Shown here: piece after piece, positions 19,275 through 27,761 of the stretch
How the letters are laid out: every line of letters starts with the position of its first letter
Position numbering within the stretch: position 1 is the stretch's first letter
DNA from: an uncultured Halomonas sp.
GTDB taxonomy: Bacteria; Pseudomonadota; Gammaproteobacteria; Pseudomonadales; Halomonadaceae
NCBI RefSeq assembly: GCF_947493865.1
Contig: NZ_CANLTC010000009.1
Span: forward strand, 1-64,000
Length of the DNA stretch: 64,000 nt
Direction of reading: 5' to 3'
Translations under genes and position numbers: made by a program
Notes under the pieces: generated by a model
What the model was told of the DNA's origin: nothing
Database searches by the model: none
Seen by the model: only the letters and a program-made list of their open reading frames with translations

Positions 19275-19478
19275 ATGGCAACTGGCACTGTCAAGTGGTT
19301 CAACGATACTAAAGGCTTTGGTTTCATTTCTCCGGACGACGGCGGTGATGACCTCTTCGCTCACTTCTCTGAAATTCAAGCTGACGGCTTCAAGTCTCTG
19401 CAGGACGGACAGAAGGTTTCCTTCGACGTCACTCAGGGTAAAAAAGGCCTTCAGGCTGCCAACATCAAGCCCGAGTAA
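19275..19478 (+). CDS. CspA-family cold-shock protein, copy 2
   Basis: Single cold-shock domain of 67 residues with RNP1 KGFGFI and RNP2 LFAHFS. It differs from copy 1 at only a few residues (Tyr/Phe in RNP1, Thr/Ser near residue 42, and the last residues), yet many third codon positions differ, so the duplication is old and the protein is under strong constraint. AAGGAA lies eight bases before the ATG. A hairpin terminator follows at 19527. Probable RNA chaperone; which copy is cold-induced cannot be told from sequence. Confidence 0.96.
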   Translation: MATGTVKWFNDTKGFGFISPDDGGDDLFAHFSEIQADGFKSLQDGQKVSFDVTQGKKGLQAANIKPE

Positions 19479-19526
19479 TCGCGGCTGCATGATGTAGCAG
19501 TTCGTGTTAGACAAGCGGATTGCAGT

Positions 19527-19555
19527 AAAAGGCCCACCCTAGCGTGGGCCTTTTT
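19527..19555. terminator. bidirectional terminator between csp2 and lipoprotein gene
   Basis: AAAAGGCCCAC pairs with GTGGGCCTTTT across loop CCTAGC. T runs flank it on both strands, so it can serve csp2 on the plus strand and the convergent lipoprotein gene. Confidence 0.9.
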
Positions 19556-19607
19556 CGTGTGCGTCGATCGTGCTGCGCTCTCGTTTTTGCTGCTAGCGTT
19601 TGTGCTG

Positions 19608-20072
19608 CTAGGGTCGCTCCTCTTCGTTTGGCCCATCGATTTCTTGATTCTGCTTGACGTCTTCCTCTTCCGCGGCCTTGAACTGCTCCTCGAGCTCTTT
19701 CTCCGCCTCTTCGAAGCGCCTCTCCGTTTCCTTCAGCGCCTCATTGACGTCATCTTCCGTATTCTCCCATGAGCTATCCGCAGCGGTTTCTCCCGAACTG
19801 CTACCAATAGCGGAATCGCTCGAAGGCGTATCACTCTCGTCACTTGCCGTATTGGGTTCTTCAGCCGTCGTTGTCGCATTGCCTGAAGATGAACCAGACT
19901 GCGTCTGGCTGTTCGGCTGCTCAGCCGACTGCGGCGATGCCTGCGCTATCTGTGCTGAATCGCTACTCGCTTGACTCGAATGCGTCGAAGGCTTCTCACC
20001 ATCGTCACAAGCCGCCAGGCCCAGTGTCAGCATCAGTGCTGCTGTAGGCAACATCCAGGGCGCTTTGGCCAT
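19608..20072 (-). CDS. acidic low-complexity lipoprotein, hypothetical
   Basis: Protein of 154 residues. A signal peptide ends with the lipobox LAAC, placing the lipidated cysteine at about residue 22. Residues 25-100 are a Ser/Gln/Asn/Asp-rich, very low complexity stretch likely to be disordered. Residues 103-150 are strongly acidic with Glu/Lys repeats (EALKETERRFEEAEKELEEQFKAAEEED pattern in outline) and should form a coiled coil. The high acidity fits a halophile surface or periplasmic protein. No family was recognised, and no partner gene is close. Confidence 0.7.
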   Translation of the reverse strand: MAKAPWMLPTAALMLTLGLAACDDGEKPSTHSSQASSDSAQIAQASPQSAEQPNSQTQSGSSSGNATTTAEEPNTASDESDTPSSDSAIGSSSGETAADSSWENTEDDVNEALKETERRFEEAEKELEEQFKAAEEEDVKQNQEIDGPNEEERP

Positions 20073-20172
20073 CGATCCTCTCCTTGAAAATGAATGAACC
20101 CTTCATTCGATGCTGCGTCATTGCAGCAAACCCGACCTCCTTGCGCAAGGGAGAACGGCTGCTTGCATTTTC

Positions 20173-20610
20173 CTATACTCCGATATCTTCATTCCACAGA
20201 TCAGGATGACGCTCGATGAATGTTTCCATCAACTCGCGGCATTCGTCGCTATCAATGATTTCGAGCTTGACGCCGCCTTCGCGAAGACGCGCCTCGGCCC
20301 CCATGAAGGTACGGTTCTCGCCTATCCTCAAATGCGGAATGCCATAAAGCAGGATCGCGCCGCTGCACATCGGGCACGGCGACAAGGTCGTATAAAGCAC
20401 GCACTCTCTGTAGACGGAGGCGGGCTGACGCCCCGCATTTTCCAGTGCATCCATTTCAGCGTGCAGCACCACGCTACCACGCTGATGGCGCTGATTATGT
20501 CCACGCCCAATGATACGTCCACGATGCACCAGGACCGAACCAATGGGCACCCCTCCTTCTTCCAGACCCTGGCGCGCCTCGTCGATAGCGGCCTGCATGA
20601 ACTCATCCAT
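20173..20610 (-). CDS. cytosine deaminase of the yeast Fcy1 type
   Basis: Zinc-dependent nucleoside/cytosine deaminase fold protein, 145 residues. Zinc and catalytic residues are His50 and Glu52 in HAE and Cys79/Cys82 in SPCPMCSGAI. It resembles Saccharomyces Fcy1 along its length as I recall that sequence: EGGVPIG, GRGHNxR, LYTTLSPC, xYGIP, and a C-terminal W-x-EDIG; the His-to-Cys spacing of 29 is also equal. Fcy1 converts cytosine to uracil. Bacterial cytosine deaminases are usually the unrelated CodA amidohydrolase, so this is noteworthy; a different amine substrate remains possible. It lies nine bases from the VOC gene and likely shares its operon. Confidence 0.82.
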   Translation of the reverse strand: MDEFMQAAIDEARQGLEEGGVPIGSVLVHRGRIIGRGHNQRHQRGSVVLHAEMDALENAGRQPASVYRECVLYTTLSPCPMCSGAILLYGIPHLRIGENRTFMGAEARLREGGVKLEIIDSDECRELMETFIERHPDLWNEDIGV

Positions 20611-20619
20611 GATCTTTCC

Positions 20620-21048
20620 TCAAGTAGCGAACAGTTGACCCTCGATATCACGAAACGCCTTGAATTCCAGAGCGTTACCCGACGGGTCGAAAAAGAACAT
20701 GGTCGCCTGCTCACCCGGCTCACCCTGAAAACGGATGTAGGGCTCTATCTCGAAGCGTATTCCCGCCCGCGTCAGGCGGTCGACCAGACTCTCCCATGCC
20801 GGCATATCCAGCACGACACCAAAGTGAGGCACAGGCACACCATGACCATCCACGGCGTTCCGATGAAGACTACCCCGCACGCTCTCCAGTTCGGGATTCA
20901 GGTGGCACACGAATTGATGACCATAGAGGTTGAAATCGACCCAAGTATCACTGGAGCGCCCTTCCGCGCACCCCAGCAGATCACCATAGAACCCTCTAGC
21001 CTCATTGATATCACGCACTTGTACGGCCAGATGAAATGGACTCGGCAT
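20620..21048 (-). CDS. VOC (glyoxalase/dioxygenase-fold) family protein
   Basis: Protein of 142 residues with the vicinal oxygen chelate fold. It begins [26 protein letters not shown], with the first metal-ligand His near residue 6. The second half has [14 protein letters not shown], with the usual C-terminal Glu of the metal site. The family ranges from lactoylglutathione lyases to fosfomycin-resistance proteins; the function here cannot be assigned. It starts the two-gene operon with the cytosine deaminase, so a link to pyrimidine or purine catabolism is conceivable but unsupported. Confidence 0.82.
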   Translation of the reverse strand: MPSPFHLAVQVRDINEARGFYGDLLGCAEGRSSDTWVDFNLYGHQFVCHLNPELESVRGSLHRNAVDGHGVPVPHFGVVLDMPAWESLVDRLTRAGIRFEIEPYIRFQGEPGEQATMFFFDPSGNALEFKAFRDIEGQLFAT

Positions 21049-21187
21049 GGGATAGCTCTCCTTTATTCGGCCCCTTCATGGACAAGAATGGAATCGCTGG
21101 GTCACGCGGCATGACTTGCTAAAGACAGAGCGCTTTCATGCCCAGTTTTCCAGAGAAACGCGGGATTACATTTAGCCTCAGATAGCC

Positions 21188-22144
21188 TTAGACGGTTTCG
21201 GTTTGTGCAGAAGATACCGATGACAGCAGCGGACTGCCCGCGGGCACCAGCATGCGAATAGCCCTCGGTATGAGCGTTGCTTCGAATTCTCGCAAAAAGC
21301 GCGGTTCACCATCGAGATTGAGTGGAAACGCACCGTCCGCGTGAAAACTAACACGCGAGGCACGTATCGTGCGCACAAAATCACCGTTTTCCGGAATACG
21401 CTCGAGTTCGCTCATCAACTGGCGCATTTCACTTAACGAGGAGAAATGGCGCACGATCAACACATCCAGCAACCCATCATCGATCTTGGCCTGAGGCGCC
21501 AGTTGTTGCCCCCCTCCGGCCTGAGAGCCGTTAGCGATAGCCAGTAGAAAAAGCGGGGATTCGATCTCTTTATCTTGCCCGTTTTCATTCCAGCGCACGA
21601 GGCCGCTGTAAGGTCGATAATGCCAGACCTTGAACATGCCCATCAGCGCGTAGGCCCCTCCGCCCAGCACACGCTTGAGTGCTCTGGGTGTCGAGGTGGT
21701 CACCTGGGCGCCGAACCCCCCGGACGCGACATTGATGAAATAGTCATCTCCCAGGTGCGCCACATCCACGGCTCTGGACGAGACACTCAATGCTTCGCGC
21801 AGGGCGATCAACGGTTCGAGAGAAAGCCCAAGGCCCCGGGCAAGATCGTTGGCACTTCCCAGAGGCAGTATGCCCAGCGCTGCACGCTCGGGTTCCTCGA
21901 GGCGCATCAAACCGTTGACCACTTCGTTGACACTGCCGTCGCCACCACCAACGATCAATCGACCTACACCTTCACGGCAGGCTTCCTGAGCGTAGCGCAG
22001 GCCATCCCCAAGCTCCCAGGTAACGCGTACTTGTAGATCGTATCCCTCCTTTCGCAACGCCTTCACGGCCTCACGTAATTCAGGAACCTGTGACGACTTG
22101 CCATTGATGATCAAACGCGCCGTACCCGCCGTTGTATCGGCCAT
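21188..22144 (-). CDS. yegS: YegS-like lipid kinase (diacylglycerol-kinase fold)
   Basis: Protein of 318 residues with a diacylglycerol kinase catalytic domain. GGGDGSVNEVVNGL near residue 67 is the nucleotide-binding motif and LPLGSANDLARGLGL near residue 101 is the family's second signature, also shared by YegS (phosphatidylglycerol kinase activity in vitro). FINVASGGFGAQVT lies in the middle and LNLDGEP near residue 275. ATG at 22144 (MADTTAG) is chosen, with AAGGA eight bases upstream. Cytosolic or peripheral. It follows the mgtC-like gene by 39 bases. Confidence 0.9.
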   Translation of the reverse strand: MADTTAGTARLIINGKSSQVPELREAVKALRKEGYDLQVRVTWELGDGLRYAQEACREGVGRLIVGGGDGSVNEVVNGLMRLEEPERAALGILPLGSANDLARGLGLSLEPLIALREALSVSSRAVDVAHLGDDYFINVASGGFGAQVTTSTPRALKRVLGGGAYALMGMFKVWHYRPYSGLVRWNENGQDKEIESPLFLLAIANGSQAGGGQQLAPQAKIDDGLLDVLIVRHFSSLSEMRQLMSELERIPENGDFVRTIRASRVSFHADGAFPLNLDGEPRFLREFEATLIPRAIRMLVPAGSPLLSSVSSAQTETV

Positions 22145-22183
22145 TCCTGCGTTCCTTACTGATAATGTTATGCGCCCCAGCAT

Positions 22184-22879
22184 TCATGTCGACGACACTA
22201 GCCGATATTCTTGAATGGTATTCGAATCACGCAGATAGGCTGCCAATCTCGCCAGATTCTGCTGATGGTTGGTCTGCAATACCATATGATAACGATAGAG
22301 GGCGCCGCCTTCACCCAGACTATAGCTCATTGATTTAATAGTGCATCCATGCTCGGTAATCATCCTTCGCACCTTCGCTTCATCGTCCACTGCCTCGATG
22401 GCGTAGCACAGCATATGATCGGCAAATAACTTGCTGGGGAGGCGATTTTCCACCCAGCGAAAGGTCGAGAGTGTTACCAATGTCGCAATGGTTGCCACTA
22501 TCGCCAGATAGAAAAAACCGATACCAAACAGGATGCCTAGTGCCGAGGTGACCCAGATGGACGCTGCCGTGGTCAGACCGCGCACCGTCAAACCTTCCTT
22601 GAAGATGACCCCCGCGCCCAGAAACCCGATACCGGTCATGATGCCTTGCGCCATGCGCGTCGGATCGGTACGTATCGCCGTCTCCGCGAGACTGCTGCCT
22701 GCCATCCATTGCCCCTGGTGCACGGAAACGAGCATCAGCATCGCCGATGCGCCGCACACCAGGGCATGGGTACGAAACCCAGCGGGACGGCCGTGATAGC
22801 TACGTTCAAGCCCAATCAGACTACCCGCCAACCAGGCGGCTCCCAGATTGAGCACAATCGCCAATGACACATCAGACAT
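22184..22879 (-). CDS. MgtC/SapB family membrane protein
   Basis: Protein of 231 residues with an MgtC/SapB domain. Hydrophobic segments cover residues 5-140 and include the family motif AWLAGSLIGLERSYHGRPAGFRTHALVC near residue 15, with the conserved Arg and Glu, and AQGIMTGIGFLGAGVIFK. The C-terminal 80 residues (from about 155) form a soluble domain, consistent with the MgtC ACT-like fold. In Salmonella MgtC acts in magnesium limitation and inhibits ATP synthase; in other bacteria the role is not known. Here it is probably co-transcribed with yegS. Confidence 0.86.
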   Translation of the reverse strand: MSDVSLAIVLNLGAAWLAGSLIGLERSYHGRPAGFRTHALVCGASAMLMLVSVHQGQWMAGSSLAETAIRTDPTRMAQGIMTGIGFLGAGVIFKEGLTVRGLTTAASIWVTSALGILFGIGFFYLAIVATIATLVTLSTFRWVENRLPSKLFADHMLCYAIEAVDDEAKVRRMITEHGCTIKSMSYSLGEGGALYRYHMVLQTNHQQNLARLAAYLRDSNTIQEYRLVSST

Positions 22880-23067
22880 GACTCTTCCCTACATCAATCA
22901 AACGCATTCTTCTAAAATAAAATTCTTAGAAAACATTGCCCAGGATTTGATTTTACGATCCTTTAAATACGCCCGATCCGTTGAATAAGCGATAAAATAT
23001 TGCAGCACATCACGCTATCGACCACAGTCAAGAGTTCTTGCTTTGTCCATCGGAAGGAACCGCCCCT
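22880..23067. other. AT-rich divergent promoter region
   Basis: This 188-base region between the divergent mgtC-like and FNT genes is clearly AT-rich compared with its surroundings (for example TAAAATAAAATTC) and must hold both promoters. No gene or repeat was seen. Confidence 0.5.
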
Positions 23068-23880
23068 TTGTCCACGTCCAGTAAATCAAGTTCCAGCGTC
23101 TCCGATTCAGAGAACAACACGCAAAAAACCGAAGTAGCTGCCATACACAAGACGATTCGTACCCAAGGAGAAAAAGAGCTTGGCCGCACCGTTTCGGCGC
23201 TGCTGTGGTCGGCCATTGCCGCCGGCCTATCGATGAGCTTTTCGATGCTGGCCATTGGCCTGATCAAATCGCATCTTCCGGACAACGATATCGGCGTGTT
23301 GATCTCTTCGCTGGGCTACGCGGTAGGCTTCATCGTGGTCATCCTGGCACATCAACAGCTTTTTACCGAAAATACCGTCACAGCGGTACTGCCACTGGTG
23401 ACCGACCCCGGACTCAACAAGCTCTTCTGTCTGCTGCGCTTGTGGAGCGTGGTACTCATCGGCAATCTGATTGGCGTTGCGATCTCCGCCTATCTTATTT
23501 TGGCGATGCCCTTGTTCGATAGCCAAACCCACAGCGTCTTCATTTCCCTGGGTGAAAAGATGCTGAGCAATGGCACCGGTCAGATGTTCGCCAAGGGCAC
23601 CATTGCCGGCTGGATGATCGCCACCATGGTATGGCTGATTCCTGCTGCCGGGGAGGCTAAGGTCTGGGTGATTCTGATCATTACTTCCCTGATCGGGCTT
23701 GGAGGATTCACTCACATCATCGTGGGTTCCACGGAAGTGCTGTACCTGGTCTTCGATGGCAAAGCAAGCATGAGCGATTACGCTTTCAAGTTTGCGCTAC
23801 CGACGCTACTCGGCAACGTAGTTGGCGGGACCTTCATTTTTGCCCTGATCAGTCACGCCCAGGTTCGCAGCGACAATTGA
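23068..23880 (+). CDS. formate/nitrite transporter (FNT) family channel, YfdC type
   Basis: Inner-membrane channel-type protein of about 270 residues with six hydrophobic segments in two repeats, as in FocA and NirC. An N-terminal Ser-rich and charged tail of about 45 residues precedes the membrane part. QQLFTENTVTAVLPL matches the YfdC branch of the family more than FocA. TTG at 23068 is chosen with AAGGAA nine bases upstream; another TTG at 23038 lacks a good site. Substrate may be a small monovalent anion; YfdC itself has no settled function. Single-gene unit. Confidence 0.87.
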   Translation: MSTSSKSSSSVSDSENNTQKTEVAAIHKTIRTQGEKELGRTVSALLWSAIAAGLSMSFSMLAIGLIKSHLPDNDIGVLISSLGYAVGFIVVILAHQQLFTENTVTAVLPLVTDPGLNKLFCLLRLWSVVLIGNLIGVAISAYLILAMPLFDSQTHSVFISLGEKMLSNGTGQMFAKGTIAGWMIATMVWLIPAAGEAKVWVILIITSLIGLGGFTHIIVGSTEVLYLVFDGKASMSDYAFKFALPTLLGNVVGGTFIFALISHAQVRSDN

Positions 23881-23916
23881 TCAATCTCGAGCCGCAGCGC
23901 CATATTTCAAAAAAAT

Positions 23917-23937
23917 CGGCCGCCATGAAGGCGGCCG
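23917..23937 (-). terminator. terminator after leuA
   Basis: CGGCCGCC/GGCGGCCG stem with 5-nt loop; on the minus strand it is followed by ATTTTTTT. It lies about 35 bases past the leuA stop and is the natural end for leuA. Confidence 0.9.
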
Positions 23938-23970
23938 TTATTATTCGGCAGGATCAATTTCCAATATTCA

Positions 23971-25674
23971 TCATGCGCTGGCTGCCCGTGGTTGCGCCTG
24001 AGACTCGCCGAGCATTTTTGCAGCGGCACTGCTGCGATTGATCGCCGAGAGCACCGCCTTGATGGAGGCACTCACGGTATCGCCATCCTCGGCCATGCCG
24101 CTGACCCTTGTCCCGTCCACGTTGAGCTGCACGAAGGCGATCGCCACGGCATCGCTGCCTTCCCCCAGCGCGTGCTCGCCATAATCGACCACGTTGACGT
24201 TCTGGCCGGTATGACGTTGCCAGGCATCCATGAACGCGGAAATGGCACCGTTGCCCTGGCCTTCGAGCGCAATGGCATCGCCGCCCCGCATCAGCGTCGC
24301 CGTCAACTTCTCGGCGCCTTCCCGATCCAGGCGATACCCCTTGAGGGTGAGCGGGGCATCCTGCATGAAGGTGTCGAGCAGGATATCCCGAATCATCTGA
24401 CTGGATAGTTCGCCATTGGTCCTTTCGCTGGCGGCCTGGACATGAGGCGCCAGTTCCAGGGTCATCCAGCGCGGCAGGCTGATGCCGAAATCCCGCTCGA
24501 GCAGGAACGCCATGCCGCCCTTGCCGGACTGGCTGTTGACGCGGATCACCGCCTGGTAGTCACGGCCCAGATCCTTGGGATCGATGGGCAGATAGGCTAC
24601 CTGCCACGCCTCATCCTGCTGCTGCTTGTGCAGGCATTTGCGGATGGCGTCCTGATGGCTACCCGAAAACGCGGTATAGACCAGCTCACCAATCCAGGGG
24701 TGGCGCGGGTGAACCGTCAAGCCGGTGCATTCGGTGCATACTTCGACGATCTCATCCGGGTTGGAGAGATCGAGCTTCGGATCGATGCCCTGACTGTAGA
24801 GATTCATCGCCAGGGTGACGATGTCCATGTTGCCGGTACGCTCGCCGTTACCCAAGAGCGTCCCTTCGACGCGATCGGCACCGGCAAGCAATCCCAGCTC
24901 CGCCGCCGCGGCAGCGCCGCCCCGGTCATTGTGGGTGTGCAGCGAAATGATCGCGCTTTCGCGATTCTTGAGATGCGTGATGAAGTACTCGATCTGATCG
25001 GCAAAATGGTTGACCGGCCCCACTTCGACGGTGGCCGGCAGGTTGAGAATGCAGGGCTTTTCCGGCGTCGGCTGCCACACATCCATCACCACCTCGCAAA
25101 TCTCCACGGCGAAATCCAGCTCGGTGCTGGTGAAGCTCTCAGGAGAATACTGGAAGGTCCACTGGGTGTCGGGATAGCGTGCCGCGTGTTCCATGACCCA
25201 GCGGGCGCCCTGCTCGGCGATACCGATGATGCCTTCACGCTCCTGCTCGAAGACCCGCTCACGCTGCACCTTGGAGGTGGAGTTGTAGACGTGGACGATG
25301 GCACGTTTAGCGCCTTCCAGTGCAGCAAAGGTCTTCTCTATCAGGTGTTCCCGGGCCTGCACCAGCACCTGGACGTTCACGCCCTCGGGAATCTGGTCCT
25401 CCTCGATCAGCCAGCGCACGAAATCATAGTCGTGCTGGCTGGCCGCGGGAAAGCCGACCTCGATCTCAGTCAAGCCGACCTTGATCAGCAAGGCCCACAG
25501 TCGCTTCTTCTGCTCCACGCTCATCGGCTCGAGTAGCGCCTGGTTGCCGTCACGCAGATCGACGCTGGCCCAGTAGGGCGCCTGGGTCAGGGTGCGGGAA
25601 GGCCATTGGCGATTGGTGAGCGGTACCGGTTCCGCCGGCGCGTATTTACGGTGATCGAAAGCAGTAGAAGCCAT
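23971..25674 (-). CDS. leuA: 2-isopropylmalate synthase
   Basis: First committed step of leucine synthesis: condensation of acetyl-CoA with 2-oxoisovalerate. At 567 residues it belongs to the long form typical of Corynebacterium and some proteobacteria (near 560), not the 520-residue enteric form. The TIM-barrel has [16 protein letters not shown] near residue 35 (the DGxQ catalytic site), [14 protein letters not shown] with the HxH metal ligands, and [12 protein letters not shown]. The C-terminal part from residue 430 is the LeuA allosteric domain for leucine feedback. AAGGA lies nine bases upstream of the start, at the end of a structured leader. Not part of a leuBCD cluster here. Confidence 0.96.
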   Translation of the reverse strand: MASTAFDHRKYAPAEPVPLTNRQWPSRTLTQAPYWASVDLRDGNQALLEPMSVEQKKRLWALLIKVGLTEIEVGFPAASQHDYDFVRWLIEEDQIPEGVNVQVLVQAREHLIEKTFAALEGAKRAIVHVYNSTSKVQRERVFEQEREGIIGIAEQGARWVMEHAARYPDTQWTFQYSPESFTSTELDFAVEICEVVMDVWQPTPEKPCILNLPATVEVGPVNHFADQIEYFITHLKNRESAIISLHTHNDRGGAAAAAELGLLAGADRVEGTLLGNGERTGNMDIVTLAMNLYSQGIDPKLDLSNPDEIVEVCTECTGLTVHPRHPWIGELVYTAFSGSHQDAIRKCLHKQQQDEAWQVAYLPIDPKDLGRDYQAVIRVNSQSGKGGMAFLLERDFGISLPRWMTLELAPHVQAASERTNGELSSQMIRDILLDTFMQDAPLTLKGYRLDREGAEKLTATLMRGGDAIALEGQGNGAISAFMDAWQRHTGQNVNVVDYGEHALGEGSDAVAIAFVQLNVDGTRVSGMAEDGDTVSASIKAVLSAINRSSAAAKMLGESQAQPRAASA

Positions 25675-25693
25675 GGGTCGTGTCCTTGCCGGA

Positions 25694-25793
25694 GTCTGAT
25701 GCCGGATGCCGGCTTGGCCGGCGAATGTTTGAACGATGTGTCAGACCTTGTGAGTCTAGCGCCGACAGCGGCTCTTGTGGAGCCGCTGTCGGC
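25694..25793 (-). promoter_or_regulatory. structured leuA 5' leader with twin YCACAAG-loop hairpins
   Basis: Read on the minus strand, the leader contains in order: a perfect 13-bp stem (25761-25793) with 7-nt loop CCACAAG; a 4-bp stem AGAC/GTCT (25743-25757) with 7-nt loop TCACAAG; and GCCGGC/GCCGGC (25708-25722) with loop CAA. GTCTGA at 25741-25746 can alternatively pair with TCAGAC at 25694-25699, close to the ribosome-binding site. The two larger loops share the sequence YCACAAG. No Leu-rich leader peptide and no T tract were seen, so it does not look like a classical leucine attenuator. I recall a published candidate RNA named leuA-Halomonas but cannot confirm identity. Confidence 0.6.
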
Positions 25794-25802
25794 ACAACGG
25801 GA

Positions 25803-25888
25803 TTATCGCGATAACGATAGTGACTAGCCTAAGCCATTCGGGCACGTAGAGGATTGCGAAATACGATAAAAATTTGATCAATATTGAT
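25803..25888. promoter_or_regulatory. candidate operators between leuA and the Lrp-type regulator
   Basis: Two perfect 12-bp palindromes lie between the divergent genes: TTATCGCGATAA at 25803-25814 and ATCAATATTGAT at 25877-25888. The second is inside a very AT-rich tract (25859-25917) directly upstream of the regulator gene. Lrp-family proteins often bind AT-rich palindromes in their own promoters, so these are plausible autoregulatory or leuA-control sites, by inference. Confidence 0.45.
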
Positions 25889-25933
25889 ATAAAATATCAC
25901 CAATACACATTTTATCGACATAGGATTTCTTCT

Positions 25934-26419
25934 TTGTCAAAGAACGAGACTACCACTACGCTGGATCGCTACGATCGCCATATCCTCGACATCCTGCAGC
26001 GCGAAGGTCGCATCAGCAACCAGGAACTGGCAGAGCGCATCGGGCTTTCGCCCTCGCCCTGTCTGCGCCGAGTCCGCGCCCTGGAGGAAAACGGGCTGAT
26101 CACCGGCTATCGCGCCCTGGTGAACACAAAGCGCCTTGGCTACAGCTTAATGGTGTTGCTGCATATCTCCATGGACCGCCACACGCCGGAGCGCTTCGCC
26201 AATTTCGAGAAAGAAATAGATGCCCTGCCCCAGGTGCTGGAGTGCCTACTGATCACCGGTCAGGAAGCCGACTATCAGCTCAAGGTGGTGGTGCGGGACA
26301 TGGACGACTATCAGGATCTGCTGCTCAACCGCATCACCCGCATCGAGGGCGTCAGCGGCGTACACTCCAGCTTCGTGCTGCGCCAGGTGATCGATCACCC
26401 GCCAGCACCGACATCTTGA
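25934..26419 (+). CDS. Lrp/AsnC-family transcriptional regulator
   Basis: Protein of 161 residues with an N-terminal winged HTH (LDRYDRHILDILQREGRISNQELAERIGLSPSPCLRRVRALEENGLI in outline, residues 10-57) and a C-terminal RAM/ligand-sensing domain with LECLLITGQEADYQLKVVVRD near residue 105. The TTG at 25934 with AGGA nine bases upstream is chosen; an earlier TTG at 25874 would add a basic, aromatic tail atypical of the family. It is divergent from leuA, so a role in leucine or branched-chain control is a reasonable guess. It is more like the small local Lrp-like regulators than global Lrp. Confidence 0.87.
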   Translation: MSKNETTTTLDRYDRHILDILQREGRISNQELAERIGLSPSPCLRRVRALEENGLITGYRALVNTKRLGYSLMVLLHISMDRHTPERFANFEKEIDALPQVLECLLITGQEADYQLKVVVRDMDDYQDLLLNRITRIEGVSGVHSSFVLRQVIDHPPAPTS

Positions 26420-26512
26420 GGCGGGCGCACCAATGAAGGACGGAACATACCAGGTCCAGCCAACGGCACAAATGCTTTACCATACGCCGATACCCATCAG
26501 TCATGAGTCAGC

Positions 26513-27382
26513 ATGAAATACATTGGAGCCCATGTCAGCGCCGCCGGTGGCGTCGATCAGGCAGTAATCCGCGCTCACGAAATTGGCGCCAATGCCTTTG
26601 CGCTGTTCACCAAGAACCAGCGCCAGTGGGTGGGCAAGCCGCTGACGGATGAAACCATCGAGGCCTTCCAGGCTGCCTGCAACCAATACGGTTTCGGGCC
26701 GGAGCAGATCCTCCCCCACGACAGCTATCTGATCAATCTCGGCCATCCCGACCCGGAGGGCTTGAAGAAGTCCCGGGCGGCCTTCCTGGATGAGTTTCAG
26801 CGTTGCGAGCGGCTCGGCCTGACCCTGCTCAACTTCCACCCGGGCAGCCACCTGCGCAAGATTTCCGAGAGTGAATGCCTCAAGCGCATCGCCGACTCCA
26901 TCAACGAGGTACTTAGCCAGACCCGGGGCGTCACTGCGGTGATCGAAAACACCGCCGGCCAGGGCACCAACCTGGGGCATCGCTTCGAGCACTTGGCGGA
27001 GATCATCGCGCAGGTCGACGACAAGACCCGGGTCGGGGTATGCATCGACACCTGCCATGCCTTCGCCGCCGGTTATGAGCTGCGCAGCGCCGAGTCCTGC
27101 ACCGTCATGCTGGATGAATTCGATGCCGTGGTAGGCATGAACTATCTGCGCGGCATGCATCTGAACGATGCCAAGAGCGCCTTCGCCAGCCGGGTCGATC
27201 GGCATCACAGCCTGGGACAAGGCAATATCGGCCTCGATACCTTCACCACGCTGATGCGTGATGCGCGAATCAATGGCATTCCATTGATTCTGGAAACCAT
27301 CGAGCCGGCTATCTGGTCGCAGGAAATAAGTTGGCTGCGCGCCCAACAACATTCCGACACCCTGGACTCACTGCACGGATGA
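26513..27382 (+). CDS. nfo: endonuclease IV (AP endonuclease)
   Basis: Zinc-dependent apurinic/apyrimidinic endonuclease of the Nfo family, 289 residues against 285 in E. coli. It cuts 5' to abasic sites and removes 3' blocking groups in base excision repair. TIM-barrel motifs are [13 protein letters not shown] at the start, NFHPGSH (zinc His), [21 protein letters not shown] and [18 protein letters not shown], which include the expected zinc ligands. AGTCAGC before the ATG is a weak site. The following membrane protein gene begins four bases after the stop and is probably co-transcribed. Confidence 0.95.
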   Translation: MKYIGAHVSAAGGVDQAVIRAHEIGANAFALFTKNQRQWVGKPLTDETIEAFQAACNQYGFGPEQILPHDSYLINLGHPDPEGLKKSRAAFLDEFQRCERLGLTLLNFHPGSHLRKISESECLKRIADSINEVLSQTRGVTAVIENTAGQGTNLGHRFEHLAEIIAQVDDKTRVGVCIDTCHAFAAGYELRSAESCTVMLDEFDAVVGMNYLRGMHLNDAKSAFASRVDRHHSLGQGNIGLDTFTTLMRDARINGIPLILETIEPAIWSQEISWLRAQQHSDTLDSLHG

Positions 27383-27385
27383 TTC

Positions 27386-27679
27386 ATGCAAACTGACGGC
27401 TTTTTCAACTGGCTCGGCGAGAGCATTGGCGATGCGATCCGCGCACTCGTCGATCTTTTTTCAGGTTTTTTTGCCAATATCGGCATTGCTATTTACGAAT
27501 TCATCGAAGGTTTGTCCGGCTCTCTGGGCGTCAACACGTCGCTGTTCAACATGGTCATACTGGTGATCGGCCTGCTATTGCTGTTCAAGGGCATTCGCAG
27601 CTTCCTGAGTCGTTCCATCATCGGTGGTATCGTCTGGACGGTGATCGGCCTGCTGGTGCTGAGCTGGCTAATGGCATGA
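27386..27679 (+). CDS. small two- or three-span membrane protein, hypothetical
   Basis: Protein of 97 residues with an amphipathic N-terminus (FNWLGESIGDAIRALVDLFSGFFANIGIAIYEFIEG), then a strong span (MVILVIGLLLLFKGI) and a second hydrophobic span near the C-terminus. There is no charged domain or known motif. It begins four bases after nfo and so should be translated with it. I do not recognise a family, and the pairing with nfo is not explained. Confidence 0.7.
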   Translation: MQTDGFFNWLGESIGDAIRALVDLFSGFFANIGIAIYEFIEGLSGSLGVNTSLFNMVILVIGLLLLFKGIRSFLSRSIIGGIVWTVIGLLVLSWLMA

Positions 27680-27761
27680 TGAAAACCTGCCGCCGCCCAT
27701 GACGAAGTCCATTCGGTCACGTAAAGTAGCGGGATGGATCACAACCAGGACGACATATCCT

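Noticed and set aside
24442..25536. 364-residue ORF on the plus strand
   Set aside because: Antisense to leuA; no independent start site or motif.
25675..25873. Leucine-codon attenuator peptide before leuA
   Set aside because: No short frame with a run of Leu codons and no terminator-type U tract; the hairpins are something else.
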